Of a DNA stretch of 64,000 bases, positions 53,378-62,524 are shown piece after piece. The notes under the pieces were generated by a model. That model saw only the letters and a program-made list of their open reading frames with translations, ran no database searches and was not told where the DNA came from. A program made the translations under genes and the position numbers. The stretch is from JASJBU01 sp963790775 (GTDB taxonomy: Bacteria; Pseudomonadota; Gammaproteobacteria; Chromatiales; Chromatiaceae), in NCBI GenBank assembly GCA_963790775.1, contig CAWBPR010000005.1, forward strand, positions 1 through 64,000, in the 5' to 3' direction. Positions within the stretch are counted from its first letter, which is position 1. Every line of letters starts with the position of its first letter.

Positions 53378-54430
53378 TTAGCTGGCCAGTTGTAATTCAC
53401 TCATGACCTGATTCCGTCCACTGCTCTTGGCGATGTAGAGGGCCTGGTCTGCGCGCTCCAGAAGATCATCCCGCGCCTCTCCCTGTTTCATGCTTGCCGC
53501 GCCCACCGAGATGGTGACGCCGGGTAACCTTTCACGCGACTTGCGCTTGACCAGGGCAATCTTGGCAACTGCTTCGTGAATGATATTGGCAAGATCCAGG
53601 GCCTGCTCGATATTTGTATTCGGCATCACCACGATGAACTCCTCTCCACCATAGCGGGCCGCGATACCCGCTTCTGAGGTATGTTGTTTCAGGGTGGCGC
53701 CTACCCGGCGGATCACCTCGTCGCCAATAAGGTGTCCATAGGTATCGTTGAATTTCTTGAAGTGATCGATGTCTACCATCAGGATCGACAGTGGAGTGTC
53801 GAGATTAACTTCCTGATCTAACAGCTGATCCAGCTTGCTGTCCAGTGCCTTGCGATTGTAGAGGCCGGTCAGCGCATCTGTACAGGCTTCCAGGCGGGCT
53901 TCATCCAGCTCATCTTGTAGTTTGTTTATCTCCTGATTGCTCGCCTCGAGTTGGTCTTTCAGTCTGTGGCTGACCTGCTGGGTCTGTTTGGTCGCCTGCA
54001 GCAGGTTGGCCGCAATGACTCTGAAGCTGCTCATCTCCGGTTTAAGATCCAGCTGGCTGATCTGTTTTTCGAGCAGCTTCCCATAGGCATCGAAGTCGTT
54101 GGAAGCTGTGCCTATGCCCTGCAGGGTCTGAAACAGGATCTGGTTGATGTCGGTGACATGGCTATCGAGCTTTTCCATGTCGCTGCCGAGCAAATAACGT
54201 TCGAACAGGTTCTCCAGGAAATAGCTATCCAGGATTGCGCCGCGCTCAATTGTCTTCTCGATATCCTGATTCAGTGCAGGATGGCGATTGGCGGCATATT
54301 CATAGGCCACGGTATAGTTTGTCGGTGTCGGGGGGATCTTGTTTTCGAATAAAAGCTTCTGCGCCTGGTTGTAGTATTCTAGCGTCTGCTCGGCTGTGTC
54401 TTGAAATTTGTTGGGCGTCATATGGGCCAT
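53378..54430 (-). CDS. Cytoplasmic diguanylate cyclase (GGDEF)
   Basis: About 350 residues from ATG 54430 (MAHMTPNKFQ). In-frame codons reach 54592 but encode a Leu/His-rich stretch unlike the family. The N-terminal helical region (about 1-185) with coiled coil LKDQLEASNQEINKLQDELD is followed by a GGDEF domain (about 190-350): DALTGLYNRKALD, VDIDHFKKFNDTYGH, active site GGEEF, ADQALYIAKSSGRNQV. It makes c-di-GMP. No RxxD inhibitory site is obvious just before the active site. No partner gene is adjacent. Confidence 0.88.
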   Translation of the reverse strand: MAHMTPNKFQDTAEQTLEYYNQAQKLLFENKIPPTPTNYTVAYEYAANRHPALNQDIEKTIERGAILDSYFLENLFERYLLGSDMEKLDSHVTDINQILFQTLQGIGTASNDFDAYGKLLEKQISQLDLKPEMSSFRVIAANLLQATKQTQQVSHRLKDQLEASNQEINKLQDELDEARLEACTDALTGLYNRKALDSKLDQLLDQEVNLDTPLSILMVDIDHFKKFNDTYGHLIGDEVIRRVGATLKQHTSEAGIAARYGGEEFIVVMPNTNIEQALDLANIIHEAVAKIALVKRKSRERLPGVTISVGAASMKQGEARDDLLERADQALYIAKSSGRNQVMSELQLAS

Positions 54431-54664
54431 GTATTTAACTACCTTTATTTTAGTTATAACGTCCGCTGTTTCGTTGCCAGACAAGCTATGATGCTCATGC
54501 AGTCCAGTTTGAATCAGTGACTTCCAAGTCTGCCTGTTCAGCCGATGCAACCCGGTTGGTGCATAAAGACGCGGAAGATCAGAGTATTGCATCGACCTGG
54601 CATTTAAAATCTTTAATTCTTATTCCCTTGGGACAGATGAATCAGACACGGGCGGTTACCGATC

Positions 54665-55714
54665 ATGTCGATCACTAAGGCGGGTGTAACAGGCGCGCTT
54701 TTACTGTTTGTAGTCATGTGTCTGCAGGCCTGCGGTGATCAATCCACTGAGCGCAGGCAGACTTTGTATGTCTTTGGTACGCTGCTGGAGATCTCGGTGT
54801 ATTCCGATAATGCCCTGGCGTTTCAGGAGGCGACCAACAACCTGGATAAGACGTTCCAGGCAATGCACCGCGATTGGCATGCCTGGCAGGGGGATGGTGA
54901 ACTCGTCAGGCTGAATCGCGCCCTGGCTCGAGGTGAGTCTTTTTCTGTCAGTCGGGAACTGGCGGAGCTGTTGGCGCGGGGCAAAAGATACTCCGCACAG
55001 AGCGATGGCCTGTTCAACCCGGCCCTCGGGCGGCTCATCGGTCTGTGGGGTTTTCATCAGGATGAGCTGCCGCAAGGCCCACCGCCCGAGGAAGACGCCA
55101 TCGGGGAATTGGTTGCAGCGGCGCCGCAGATGTCTGATATGCAGCTCGAGAATTCACGGGTGAGCTCAGTCAATCGGCAGCTGGAGATCGATCTTGGGGC
55201 TTATGCGAAGGGCTATGCCCTGAACCTCGCAATTGCACAGTTGCGAGCCGCAGGCCTGGAGAACGCCATCGTGAACGCCGGCGGCGATCTCTGTGCCGCC
55301 GGCCGGCATGGCGAACGGCCCTGGCGGATTGGTATCCGTCATCCGCAGGGCTCAGGGGTGATTGCATCGCTGGAGGTGTCCGGGGATGAGTGCGTGCTCA
55401 CTTCAGGCAATTATGAGCGCTACCGGGCGCACCAGGGCATACGCTATTCCCATATCCTCGATCCGCGCACCGGCTACCCGGTAGAGCATATCGCATCCGC
55501 AACGGTGATCAGCCCGGATGGAGGCTTGGCGGATGCAGCTGCCACCGCTCTGAGTGTCGCGGGGCCGGACGCCTGGCAGAGGATCGCACGACAGATGGGA
55601 GTGGATCAGGTGATGCTGGTGGACGAGTCGGGACGGGTCTATCTGACCCCGGCGATGCAGGCCAGAATCCGCTTCGAGAGCGAGATAGCTGAACTGATCG
55701 TGGCGCAGCCTTAG
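54665..55714 (+). CDS. apbE: FAD:protein FMN transferase (ApbE lipoprotein)
   Basis: 349 residues. The signal peptide has lipobox LQAC (Cys23), so the mature enzyme is membrane-anchored on the periplasmic side. ApbE motifs: DLGAYAKGYALNLAI, NAGGDLCAAG, SGNYERY, LDPRTGYPVEHIASATVISP, and DAAATALSVAGPD with the Mg2+ ligands. It attaches FMN to Thr or Ser of exported flavoproteins such as Rnf/Nqr subunits, none of which is in this window. It converges with bioA, with four bases between stops. Confidence 0.92.
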   Translation: MSITKAGVTGALLLFVVMCLQACGDQSTERRQTLYVFGTLLEISVYSDNALAFQEATNNLDKTFQAMHRDWHAWQGDGELVRLNRALARGESFSVSRELAELLARGKRYSAQSDGLFNPALGRLIGLWGFHQDELPQGPPPEEDAIGELVAAAPQMSDMQLENSRVSSVNRQLEIDLGAYAKGYALNLAIAQLRAAGLENAIVNAGGDLCAAGRHGERPWRIGIRHPQGSGVIASLEVSGDECVLTSGNYERYRAHQGIRYSHILDPRTGYPVEHIASATVISPDGGLADAAATALSVAGPDAWQRIARQMGVDQVMLVDESGRVYLTPAMQARIRFESEIAELIVAQP

Positions 55715-55718
55715 TTGT

Positions 55719-57038
55719 TTATTTGATCCTGTGCACAACATCGACCACAGCAGCAGTCAGCTGTCGCAGGTCGGCATCATCAATGATGTAGGGCGGCATC
55801 AGATAGACCAGGCGTCCGAAGGGGCGGACCCAGACGCCGGCCTCGACAAACATCGGTTGAATGGTCTGCATATCCACCGCTTTGTACAACTCCACCACAC
55901 CAATCGCGCCCAGCACCCGCACCTCCTTTACCTGCTCAAGCTCATGGCAGGGGGCCAACCCGCTGCGCAGACCGGATTGCAACCGGCTGATGCTTTGCTC
56001 CCAGGGTGAATCGAGCAGCAGTCGCAGGCTGGCCAGCCCTGCGCTACAGGCGAGTGGATTGGCCATGAAGGTCGGTCCGTGCATAAACAGACCCGGCTCG
56101 CCCTCACTGATGGTGCGACTGACCGCGGTGGTGGTGAGGGTTGCCGCCAAGGTCAGATAGCCACCGGTGAGCGCCTTGCCAAGGCACATGATATCTGCCG
56201 TCACAGCAGCATGCTCGCAGGCAAAGAGCCGCCCGGTGCGGCCAAAGCCGGTGGCGATCTCATCCAGGATCAGCAGCACCCCGTAACGATCGCACAGGGA
56301 GCGGACCCGTTGCAGATATTCCGCCGCATAGAAATACATGCCGCCGGCGCCCTGCACGATGGGTTCGAGGATGACTGCGGCTATTCTGGCGTGATTGTCT
56401 GCCAGCTGCTGCTCGAAGGGCTGGATGTCATCATCACTGCAGGGCTCACCAAAGCGGCAGGGTGGTGCGTCGACGAAAAACTGGCGGGTCAGCACATCGG
56501 AAAAGAGGCTGTGCATGCCGGTGACCGGATCGCACACCGACATCGCACCAAAGGTATCGCCATGATAGCCTTGGCGGAGCGTCAGAAAACGCTGTTTGGA
56601 TGGCCTGCCTCTGGCGTGCCAGTACTGAATCGCCATCTTCATGGCGATCTCCACCGCGACCGAGCCGGAGTCGGCGAAAAACACGCTCTGCAGTGGTTCT
56701 GGCGTGAGTGAAATGAGCTGCTCCGCAAGTTCCACTGCGGGTTGGTGAGTGAGGCCGCCGAACATTACGTGCGCCATGGAATGCAGCTGTTTCTCAAGCG
56801 CTAGGTTCATCTCCGGATGGTTATAACCGTGGATCGCACACCACCAGGAGGACATGCCGTCGATCAGTTCACGCCCGTCGGCCAGGCGCAGACGCACACC
56901 CTGGGCTGACGCCACCGGATAGACCGGCAGATTGGCGCCAATCGCACTGTAGGGATGCCAGACATGCTCCCGGTCATAGTCGATCCAAGGTTGTTGATGG
57001 GGTTTGTTGCTGATCATATGCAGGGTCTTTGGGGTCAT
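55719..57038 (-). CDS. bioA: Adenosylmethionine-8-amino-7-oxononanoate aminotransferase (BioA)
   Basis: About 439 residues. A class III PLP aminotransferase that converts KAPA to DAPA in biotin synthesis. Diagnostic phrases: HVWHPYSAIGANLPVYPV, GMSSWWCAIHGYNHP, HVMFGGLTHQPAVELAE, LILDEIATGFGRTGRLFA, and LGKALTGGYLTLAAT with the PLP Lys. No ribosome site stands out. ATG 57038, GTG 57041 and ATG 57017 are all possible starts. It is alone, without bioB, bioF or bioD nearby. Confidence 0.93.
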   Translation of the reverse strand: MTPKTLHMISNKPHQQPWIDYDREHVWHPYSAIGANLPVYPVASAQGVRLRLADGRELIDGMSSWWCAIHGYNHPEMNLALEKQLHSMAHVMFGGLTHQPAVELAEQLISLTPEPLQSVFFADSGSVAVEIAMKMAIQYWHARGRPSKQRFLTLRQGYHGDTFGAMSVCDPVTGMHSLFSDVLTRQFFVDAPPCRFGEPCSDDDIQPFEQQLADNHARIAAVILEPIVQGAGGMYFYAAEYLQRVRSLCDRYGVLLILDEIATGFGRTGRLFACEHAAVTADIMCLGKALTGGYLTLAATLTTTAVSRTISEGEPGLFMHGPTFMANPLACSAGLASLRLLLDSPWEQSISRLQSGLRSGLAPCHELEQVKEVRVLGAIGVVELYKAVDMQTIQPMFVEAGVWVRPFGRLVYLMPPYIIDDADLRQLTAAVVDVVHRIK

Positions 57039-57225
57039 CACAGCAGGAGATTAGCAGATTATTCAATGGAATCCCCGGTCTGCTGGACTGTCGGCAGCTC
57101 TCCGCGCAAGGAATACTCAGGCTTGCAACGTTGTTTTTGCGACTTGCAATATGTTCTATGATGGCGCCCGCCAAGCGGAGTTATCCCGTTTCCTATAAAA
57201 CAGTCATAGATAGAGGTGAAGTAAG

Positions 57226-57468
57226 ATGGACAAACCAAAGGTAGCTGCTAAGCAGCCCATAGCTGTGGAACTGACTGCAGGTAATGAGTATTGGTGGTGT
57301 GCCTGTGGTAAATCCGCGGGTCAGCCGTTCTGTGACGGCTCCCACAAGGGTTCGGGATTAGACCCGCTGAGCTTCAAAGCTGCAAAATCGGGCGAAGCCT
57401 GGCTGTGCCGCTGTAAGCAGACAAAAACTCCTCCCTATTGCGATGGCAGTCATAAAAAACTTGATTGA
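57226..57468 (+). CDS. Dual CDGSH iron-sulfur domain protein
   Basis: An 80-residue protein with two CDGSH motifs: CACGKSAGQPFCDGSH (24-39) and CRCKQTKTPPYCDGSH. Each C-x-C-x9-C-(x3)-H set binds a 2Fe-2S cluster with three Cys and one His, a redox-labile type. Bacterial members are thought to store or transfer clusters. GAGGTGAAGTAAG precedes the ATG. It has no signal peptide and is a single-gene unit, convergent with a diguanylate cyclase gene. Confidence 0.92.
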   Translation: MDKPKVAAKQPIAVELTAGNEYWWCACGKSAGQPFCDGSHKGSGLDPLSFKAAKSGEAWLCRCKQTKTPPYCDGSHKKLD

Positions 57469-57478
57469 TTCGTGATTT

Positions 57479-58597
57479 TCAGAATTGCAGCGACGACTGC
57501 TGATGGTCTTCGTGCTGCAGGTATTCAATACGGTTTCGACCGTTGTTTTTCGCCAGATAGACCGCTTCATCAGCACTCGCCAGCAGGTGCTCCCCCATCT
57601 CCTTGTGGGGGGTCTTGCCGAGCATGGGCAGGGTTTCGCTTACCCCGATGGAGACGGTGAGCTTGATAGCGTTGCCGTCGTCCAGCGTTATCGGCGAGGT
57701 TGCCACCTCCAGCCGGATGCGCTCTGCGAGCATTGCTGCCTCATCCAGGGTAGTTTGAGGCAGCAGCAGGGCGAACTCCTCGCCGCCATACCGGGTTGCG
57801 ATGTCATTGGTGCGCAGTTGTGAGCGGATCCGGCAGGCCAGTTCCCGCAGTGCAATATCACCGGCCTTGTGGCCATAGGTGTCGTTGATCAGCTTGAAGT
57901 TATCTGCATCCACGAACAGACAGCTCATGGGCTGGTTATAACGGCTGGCGCGCGCAAGTTCTTCACCGAGGCGGCGGTCCAGATAGCGCCGGTTGTGTAG
58001 TCCTGTCAGGGGGTCGGTCAATCCGCTGATCACCAGTCTTTCCCGGTTGATGCTGTTTTCCAGGCAGACGCCGGCGACCGTGGCCAGCCGCTCGAGAAAA
58101 TCACAGGCATGGTGACGGGTAAAGCGGTCACTGCTGCTGCTGCCGAGATTCAGGCTGCCAATCATGCGGCTGCGACAGTAGATGGGCAGAATCGCGATAC
58201 TGCGCAGTTCAGCGGTGTCGCTGAACATCCCTGCATATTCCGGGCTTTGGAAGGGACCCAGCCAGGGGCTGTGTAGATTGCGATAGCGATGGTTGATCGA
58301 CTCGAGTTTATCCACGAAACGGATACCGGGAAACGCGGTCTCCGGGATGCCCAAGTTGTTCAGCAGGTGGCGTATCTCATGCTCCGGGTCTTGCAGGATC
58401 AGCTGTATGGACTTTATCTGGAATGAGACCTGCATACCGTCGGTCAGACTGTTGAGCAGTTCAGGCAGGGAGTCGCAGGTAAGCAGTTCCAGTTCGCGGG
58501 AGTGAAATCTTTTCAGGGTTGCCTCGTTGTTTTGGGCCTCCCTGTTCAGTTCCAGCAGCTTTTGGCGAAGAAACCGGTTTTCTTGTTCGAGGTCCAT
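57479..58597 (-). CDS. Diguanylate cyclase with DUF484/GAF-like sensor
   Basis: 372 residues. Residues 1-35 (MDLEQENRFLRQKLLELNRE) are a coiled coil followed by a DUF484/GAF-like domain to about 200 (FHSRELELLTCDSLPELLNS, SIAILPIYCRSRMIGSLNLG). GGDEF is at about 205-370: DPLTGLHNRRYLDRRL, VDADNFKLINDTYGHKAGD, active site GGEEF, ADEAVYLAKNNGRNRI. It is soluble and probably makes c-di-GMP in response to a small ligand. The stop lies 10 bases from the convergent CDGSH gene. Confidence 0.9.
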   Translation of the reverse strand: MDLEQENRFLRQKLLELNREAQNNEATLKRFHSRELELLTCDSLPELLNSLTDGMQVSFQIKSIQLILQDPEHEIRHLLNNLGIPETAFPGIRFVDKLESINHRYRNLHSPWLGPFQSPEYAGMFSDTAELRSIAILPIYCRSRMIGSLNLGSSSSDRFTRHHACDFLERLATVAGVCLENSINRERLVISGLTDPLTGLHNRRYLDRRLGEELARASRYNQPMSCLFVDADNFKLINDTYGHKAGDIALRELACRIRSQLRTNDIATRYGGEEFALLLPQTTLDEAAMLAERIRLEVATSPITLDDGNAIKLTVSIGVSETLPMLGKTPHKEMGEHLLASADEAVYLAKNNGRNRIEYLQHEDHQQSSLQF

Positions 58598-58781
58598 GGA
58601 TCCTGGTTATTCAGCAAGTTGTCCCCCTATCGGCTTTCGATTCCTAATCTTGAGTAGATAGCCGGAAGAATTTCTGCAGGCTGGTCGGTGTTTGGTTAAA
58701 AGGTATCCGGACTGTTTGCTGCACTTCTGCCTTTTATGAGCCATTATCCAGCGAAATTAATCAGTTGGCTGGTTCTTCAAC

Positions 58782-59819
58782 TTAAAAACCACTGCTTACC
58801 CGCCAGCGCTGATAGTTGGGCTCGAAGAGATAACCCTTGCCGGTGATGTAGTTGATTACATTTCGCAGTCGATAAAAACGCACCACCGAGTCGACCCGGA
58901 TGATCTCCTTGCCGTGTTCATCAAAAAACAACAGCGACGGGGTATAGAAGAGTCCCAGTTCACGCGCCCATTTTTTGGCGGTGGTCTTTGTCCCCTGGGG
59001 AGTTATGACGGGTGTGTCGGCGTGAATATCGAGCTGGATGTTGTCGAATTTGCGCACCAGCTGGTTGATTGCCGGCTCGCGCAACGGCTGTCCATGCAGT
59101 ACATCGCAGGCGTGACAGTTGCCCTGCTCGAAGAATACCACCAGCGGGCGTTCGCTGGCGAAGCGGGAGCGGTCCAGGTTATGCGGTCCTGGAATAAAGA
59201 AATCCTCCTCGTTAAGATCGCCTGGTTCGAAGGCGGTGCTTGATTCGCCACGGGACAGATAGTCACTGAAGGACTCTTTCTGATAGTGGTTGTCGGCGAC
59301 ATACTCCAGGGCGGCGCGGAATTTATAGGGTGGATAGTATCCCCTCAGGCGATGGGCTTGACGGCCCTGGGCATCATAGAAAATCAGGGACGGAGTGAAA
59401 TTGGTCTCTTCCCGCAAGGCGAATTCACGTTCCGTGAGCAGCTTGCCATCGACATCGGTTACCTCGTCTATACCCCAGATATCAATAGCGATGACGTCGA
59501 AATTGCGCCGTGTATAGTCGGTGATGTCGGTCAAACCGAAGTTTACCTCCAGCAGCATTTTGCAGTAGGCGCAGCGCTTCTGGCCGAAATAGACGATGAT
59601 GCCTTGCTTGCCTTTTTTGACGGCGTCGGCAAGGTCTTCCTGTAAATCGAGAAAACTCTGCTTGAACCAGTCTGGATGTTCCATGGGTTCTTCCAGGGGA
59701 AAGTCGTCAAACTGGTACACATCCGGTGTATCGACTTCCCCCGCATTGGCCTGCTGAGACAGGAGCACCAAATGGAGCAGGAAAAGCATGGATGCCATCA
59801 AGGATGAAGAATTTATCAT
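58782..59819 (-). CDS. Exported protein with two thioredoxin-fold domains
   Basis: 345 residues from ATG 59819, followed by signal segment LMASMLFLLHLVLLSQQANA. Longer frames upstream look non-coding. Two thioredoxin-like domains each have a CxxC: GQKRCAYCKMLLEVNFG (about 80) and EQGNCHACDVLHGQPL (about 225). Each is followed by a cis-Pro-like phrase (NFTPSLIFYDAQG and FYTPSLLFFDEHG). It resembles SoxW-type or thiol-disulfide proteins of sulfur oxidisers and may reduce or isomerise periplasmic disulfides or persulfides. No clear ribosome site; the exact start is uncertain. Confidence 0.8.
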   Translation of the reverse strand: MINSSSLMASMLFLLHLVLLSQQANAGEVDTPDVYQFDDFPLEEPMEHPDWFKQSFLDLQEDLADAVKKGKQGIIVYFGQKRCAYCKMLLEVNFGLTDITDYTRRNFDVIAIDIWGIDEVTDVDGKLLTEREFALREETNFTPSLIFYDAQGRQAHRLRGYYPPYKFRAALEYVADNHYQKESFSDYLSRGESSTAFEPGDLNEEDFFIPGPHNLDRSRFASERPLVVFFEQGNCHACDVLHGQPLREPAINQLVRKFDNIQLDIHADTPVITPQGTKTTAKKWARELGLFYTPSLLFFDEHGKEIIRVDSVVRFYRLRNVINYITGKGYLFEPNYQRWRVSSGF

Positions 59820-60104
59820 AAGCTGGAATCTGGTCGTTGGCAGGTATGCCTTGTTTTCACTGAAGTATAAGCTGAAAGTGCGTAATAGTCTGAATATCCT
59901 CCGGATTGACGCCCTGGATGTGCTCGGCAACAAAGAGCCGGCATTGCACCCGGCAGGAAAATAGGGCAACTATGCTGAAACACAGGCGTCGGCAGCAAAA
60001 TCAACCAGGACGAGCTGATCGAGTCTGCCAATCGATTACCGATCAAGGCGATCGATCATTAATAATCAGCCAAGGCCTGTGACGGCAGGTCTTGGCTGGC
60101 TTGG

Positions 60105-60719
60105 CTACATGCCATTCTGGAACTGGTCCGTCTGCGTCGCTCCGCTGCTGCGTACCTGTTGCAGCGCCTTGGCGTACTCAATCAGAATGCCGAGGGCATA
60201 CTGTATCCGCGCGCGGAAATAACCGTCGGCGTCCAGGTTGTTCTGTGCTGGGTCTTCGTTCAGCACCGATTCAACATTGCGCACGATAATCTGTTCCGGG
60301 ATATAACAGATCCGGTTGTTCTTGTAGCTGCTCATGCGCAGCTCCGCCACCGGATAGGCGCCGCCGTCACCGGAAGAGACTGTGCTGATCAGCGCGGGCT
60401 TATGCCCGACCTGGTCCTTCCCGCAGAGCAGGAAGAAGTTTTTCAGTCCGGCCGGCACCTGGCCGTGCCATTCGGGGGAGACAACCACGAAACCGTCGCT
60501 TTCGGTCAGTTGGGTACGGATCGGGGACAGCAGCTTCTGCCAGGCCGGGTCGCCCTCCCAGACGCCTTCGTCCCACAGTGGCAAGGGATTCTCCGCCAGA
60601 TTAAAAAGCCAGGTCTCATCGCATAAGCCCTGCTCCTCCAGGGTCCGCTGGATAAATCGGGCGACCTTGGTGGTCTGGGCATTCTTCCGGTGGCTGCCGC
60701 TGATAATCGAGATCTTCAT
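60105..60719 (-). CDS. NADPH-dependent FMN reductase family protein
   Basis: 204 residues with a flavodoxin-like fold. The FMN phosphate loop GSHRKNAQTTKVARF is at the N-terminus. SPEWHGQVPAGLKNFF is the family active-site strand and STVSSGDGGAYP the second flavin loop. It reduces flavin or acts as a quinone/azo-type reductase in the cytoplasm. Standard length. No operon partner. Confidence 0.88.
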   Translation of the reverse strand: MKISIISGSHRKNAQTTKVARFIQRTLEEQGLCDETWLFNLAENPLPLWDEGVWEGDPAWQKLLSPIRTQLTESDGFVVVSPEWHGQVPAGLKNFFLLCGKDQVGHKPALISTVSSGDGGAYPVAELRMSSYKNNRICYIPEQIIVRNVESVLNEDPAQNNLDADGYFRARIQYALGILIEYAKALQQVRSSGATQTDQFQNGM

Positions 60720-60895
60720 ATTTTTTCCTGCTGCCGGGTTAATTGCGGGGATTCTAACTTGCTTGATGAAGAAACAAACTCAGGAGGAAAGTCCGGTTAT
60801 CAGGTGTCTCTTCACGGAGTCGGGTAGTCTCTCAACTGCGGGGCAGAGTAGCAATACAGTTGTAGTGATAAGTTTTATGGAGATGTCGCCAGGTT

Positions 60896-61320
60896 CTACA
60901 AATTGACCAGGAAGGCAATATCTTTCATCAGGGTTGCATTGAGTTCCGCCTGTCGATTAACACCTACCTTATCCATGATCTGTTTGCTGTACCAACGGGT
61001 CGTGTTTTCCGTGAGGTCCAATTTACTTGCGACTTGTTTGATTGTATTACCTTGCACCATCAACATTGCGATCTGGGTTTCAAGGGATGTCAGACTCCAG
61101 CGCGCGCCAAGTGATTCGATATCGGCAATCTCCCTATCATCCGGGTCTGTAATAAACAGTGTTATATCACTCTTACAGGTTTGCAGCAGTGTGCGGTTTT
61201 CCCCGGATGGAATGACACAGAGAGAGAGCGGGGATTGAGTGTGGCGAGGTATGGTGAAAGTTGATGTTTTTCCCTTGGTTGTCGCATGGGTGATCGCCGC
61301 GCTTAGTTCGCTGCGATATT
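60896..61320 (-). pseudogene. C-terminal remnant of a LuxR-family regulator
   Basis: The minus-strand frame ends at TAG 60896 and is open back to about 61320. It encodes AAITHATTKGKTSTFTIPRH and then PLSLCVIPSGENRTLLQTCK, a sensor-domain tail, followed by a complete LuxR helix-turn-helix: LTSLETQIAMLMVQGNTIKQ, VASKLDLTENTTRWYSKQIM, DKVGVNRQAEL. A stop lies directly upstream, with no start codon and no N-terminal domain. Relatives have about 200 further residues before this part. The break coincides with the broken 5' end of the opposite gene. Confidence 0.75.
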
Positions 61321-61338
61321 TTTTCTAACAGATTACGC

Positions 61339-61614
61339 ATGCCCAACGAACTTAAGTTTAACGATCTTGTGGATGTTGAACCCGACCCGACAGGATGTAG
61401 CGGCCTCATCGATGCAGCCCTGTGTAATCCCAGAGAAGAGGCGCGATGGAACCTGGGAACCCTGGCAGCCAGCGAAGTCCGTACAATCACCATCGATGCC
61501 TTGGTGGATGTCACGGTGCTGAGCGGCAACCTGATTGCAGTGCCGGTCCGGGTGACCGCAACGGGTATGCTCGACGTCATTGATCTGCTGGATGTCATCG
61601 CCGTACAGAATTAG
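61339..61614 (+). CDS. C-terminal fragment of a surface or repeat protein (DUF11-like)
   Basis: 91 residues if started at ATG 61339, but the frame is open further back to 61294 and there is no ribosome site or signal peptide. FNDLVDVEPDPTGCSGLIDA and ARWNLGTLAASEVRTITIDA look like the end of a beta-sandwich repeat as in large secreted or surface proteins (DUF11 type). The fragment is best read as the 3' end of a larger gene whose front was deleted at the same point where the divergent LuxR gene is cut. A terminator follows. Confidence 0.5.
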   Translation: MPNELKFNDLVDVEPDPTGCSGLIDAALCNPREEARWNLGTLAASEVRTITIDALVDVTVLSGNLIAVPVRVTATGMLDVIDLLDVIAVQN

Positions 61615-61669
61615 GAAGGGACTCCTGGCTTGGAAAGATACTTAATAAAAAAACCTTAGACTCCATTTT

Positions 61670-61710
61670 CACCCCTCTTCTGCGTTCCTGCAGGGGAGGG
61701 GTGTTTTCTT
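61670..61710 (+). terminator. Intrinsic terminator
   Basis: CACCCCTC (61670-61677) pairs with GAGGGGTG (61696-61703), followed by TTTTCTTTTC. It ends rightward transcription of the surface-protein fragment and lies 21 bases before the end of cysQ on the other strand. Confidence 0.8.
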
Positions 61711-61723
61711 TTCGGCGCACTGG

Positions 61724-62524
61724 TCAGCTATCCGCCAGAAACCTCGACCAGTCCTCGCTGCTGTCGCCGAAGACGAAGAAGTGGGGATTCAGCAGCGAGT
61801 CTTTGGTGTTGTATCGCAATGGCTGCATATCGAGCTTGGTGATCTGCCCGCCCGCCGCTTCGACGATTGCCTGGGCTGCGCCGGTATCCCACTCCGAGGT
61901 CAGACCGAGGCGGGGGTAGAGGTCCGCTTTGCCTTCCGCCACCAGGCAGGATTTCAGTGAGCTGCCCATGGAGAGAAGTTCATATTCGCCGAGATTATCC
62001 AGAAATTTACGCAGCGATTCCCCCGCATGGGAGCGGCTGCCGGCGACCTGCACCGGATTACGGCGTTGCTTCGCCACTGAGATCGGCACCAGGTCCGCGC
62101 CATTCTCGCTCATCCATGCGCCTTCTCCCACCACGCCGTAGTAGAGCTTATCGATCACCGGGGCATAGATGACCCCCAGGGTTGCGCGTTGGTCCTCAAT
62201 CAGGGCGATGTTAACGGTGAACTCACCGTTGCGCTTGACGAACTCCTTGGTGCCGTCGAGGGGGTCGATGAGCCAGTAGCGCTGCCAGGTCTGGCGGATC
62301 TCGAAAGGGATCTGGCTGGACTCCTCCGAAAGCACCGGAATCTCCGGGGTGAGCTGCTCCAGGGCGGAGACGATGATGTTGTGCGCCGCCAGGTCGGCTT
62401 CGGTGAGGGGGGATTTGTCGGGCTTGTCGGTGACGCTGAAATCGGTGTTGTAGATCTCCAGGATCGCAATTCCGGCCTCACGGGCAAGATTGAGAAGGGC
62501 TTCTTTAGGTGCGGGTAGAGTCAT
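61724..62524 (-). CDS. cysQ: 3'(2'),5'-bisphosphate nucleotidase CysQ
   Basis: 266 residues, inositol-monophosphatase superfamily. The metal-binding blocks are LSEESSQIPFE, WLIDPLDGTKEFVKRNGEFT and EWDTGAAQAIVEAAGGQ. It removes 3'-phosphoadenosine phosphate made during sulfate assimilation. The start overlaps the nudE stop (ATGA), so both phosphate-hydrolase genes are coupled. Length and motifs are standard. Confidence 0.95.
   Translation of the reverse strand: MTLPAPKEALLNLAREAGIAILEIYNTDFSVTDKPDKSPLTEADLAAHNIIVSALEQLTPEIPVLSEESSQIPFEIRQTWQRYWLIDPLDGTKEFVKRNGEFTVNIALIEDQRATLGVIYAPVIDKLYYGVVGEGAWMSENGADLVPISVAKQRRNPVQVAGSRSHAGESLRKFLDNLGEYELLSMGSSLKSCLVAEGKADLYPRLGLTSEWDTGAAQAIVEAAGGQITKLDMQPLRYNTKDSLLNPHFFVFGDSSEDWSRFLADS

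Noticed and set aside
59820..59969. Upstream extension of the double-thioredoxin gene
   Set aside because: The added 50 residues would bury the signal peptide and look like translated non-coding DNA.
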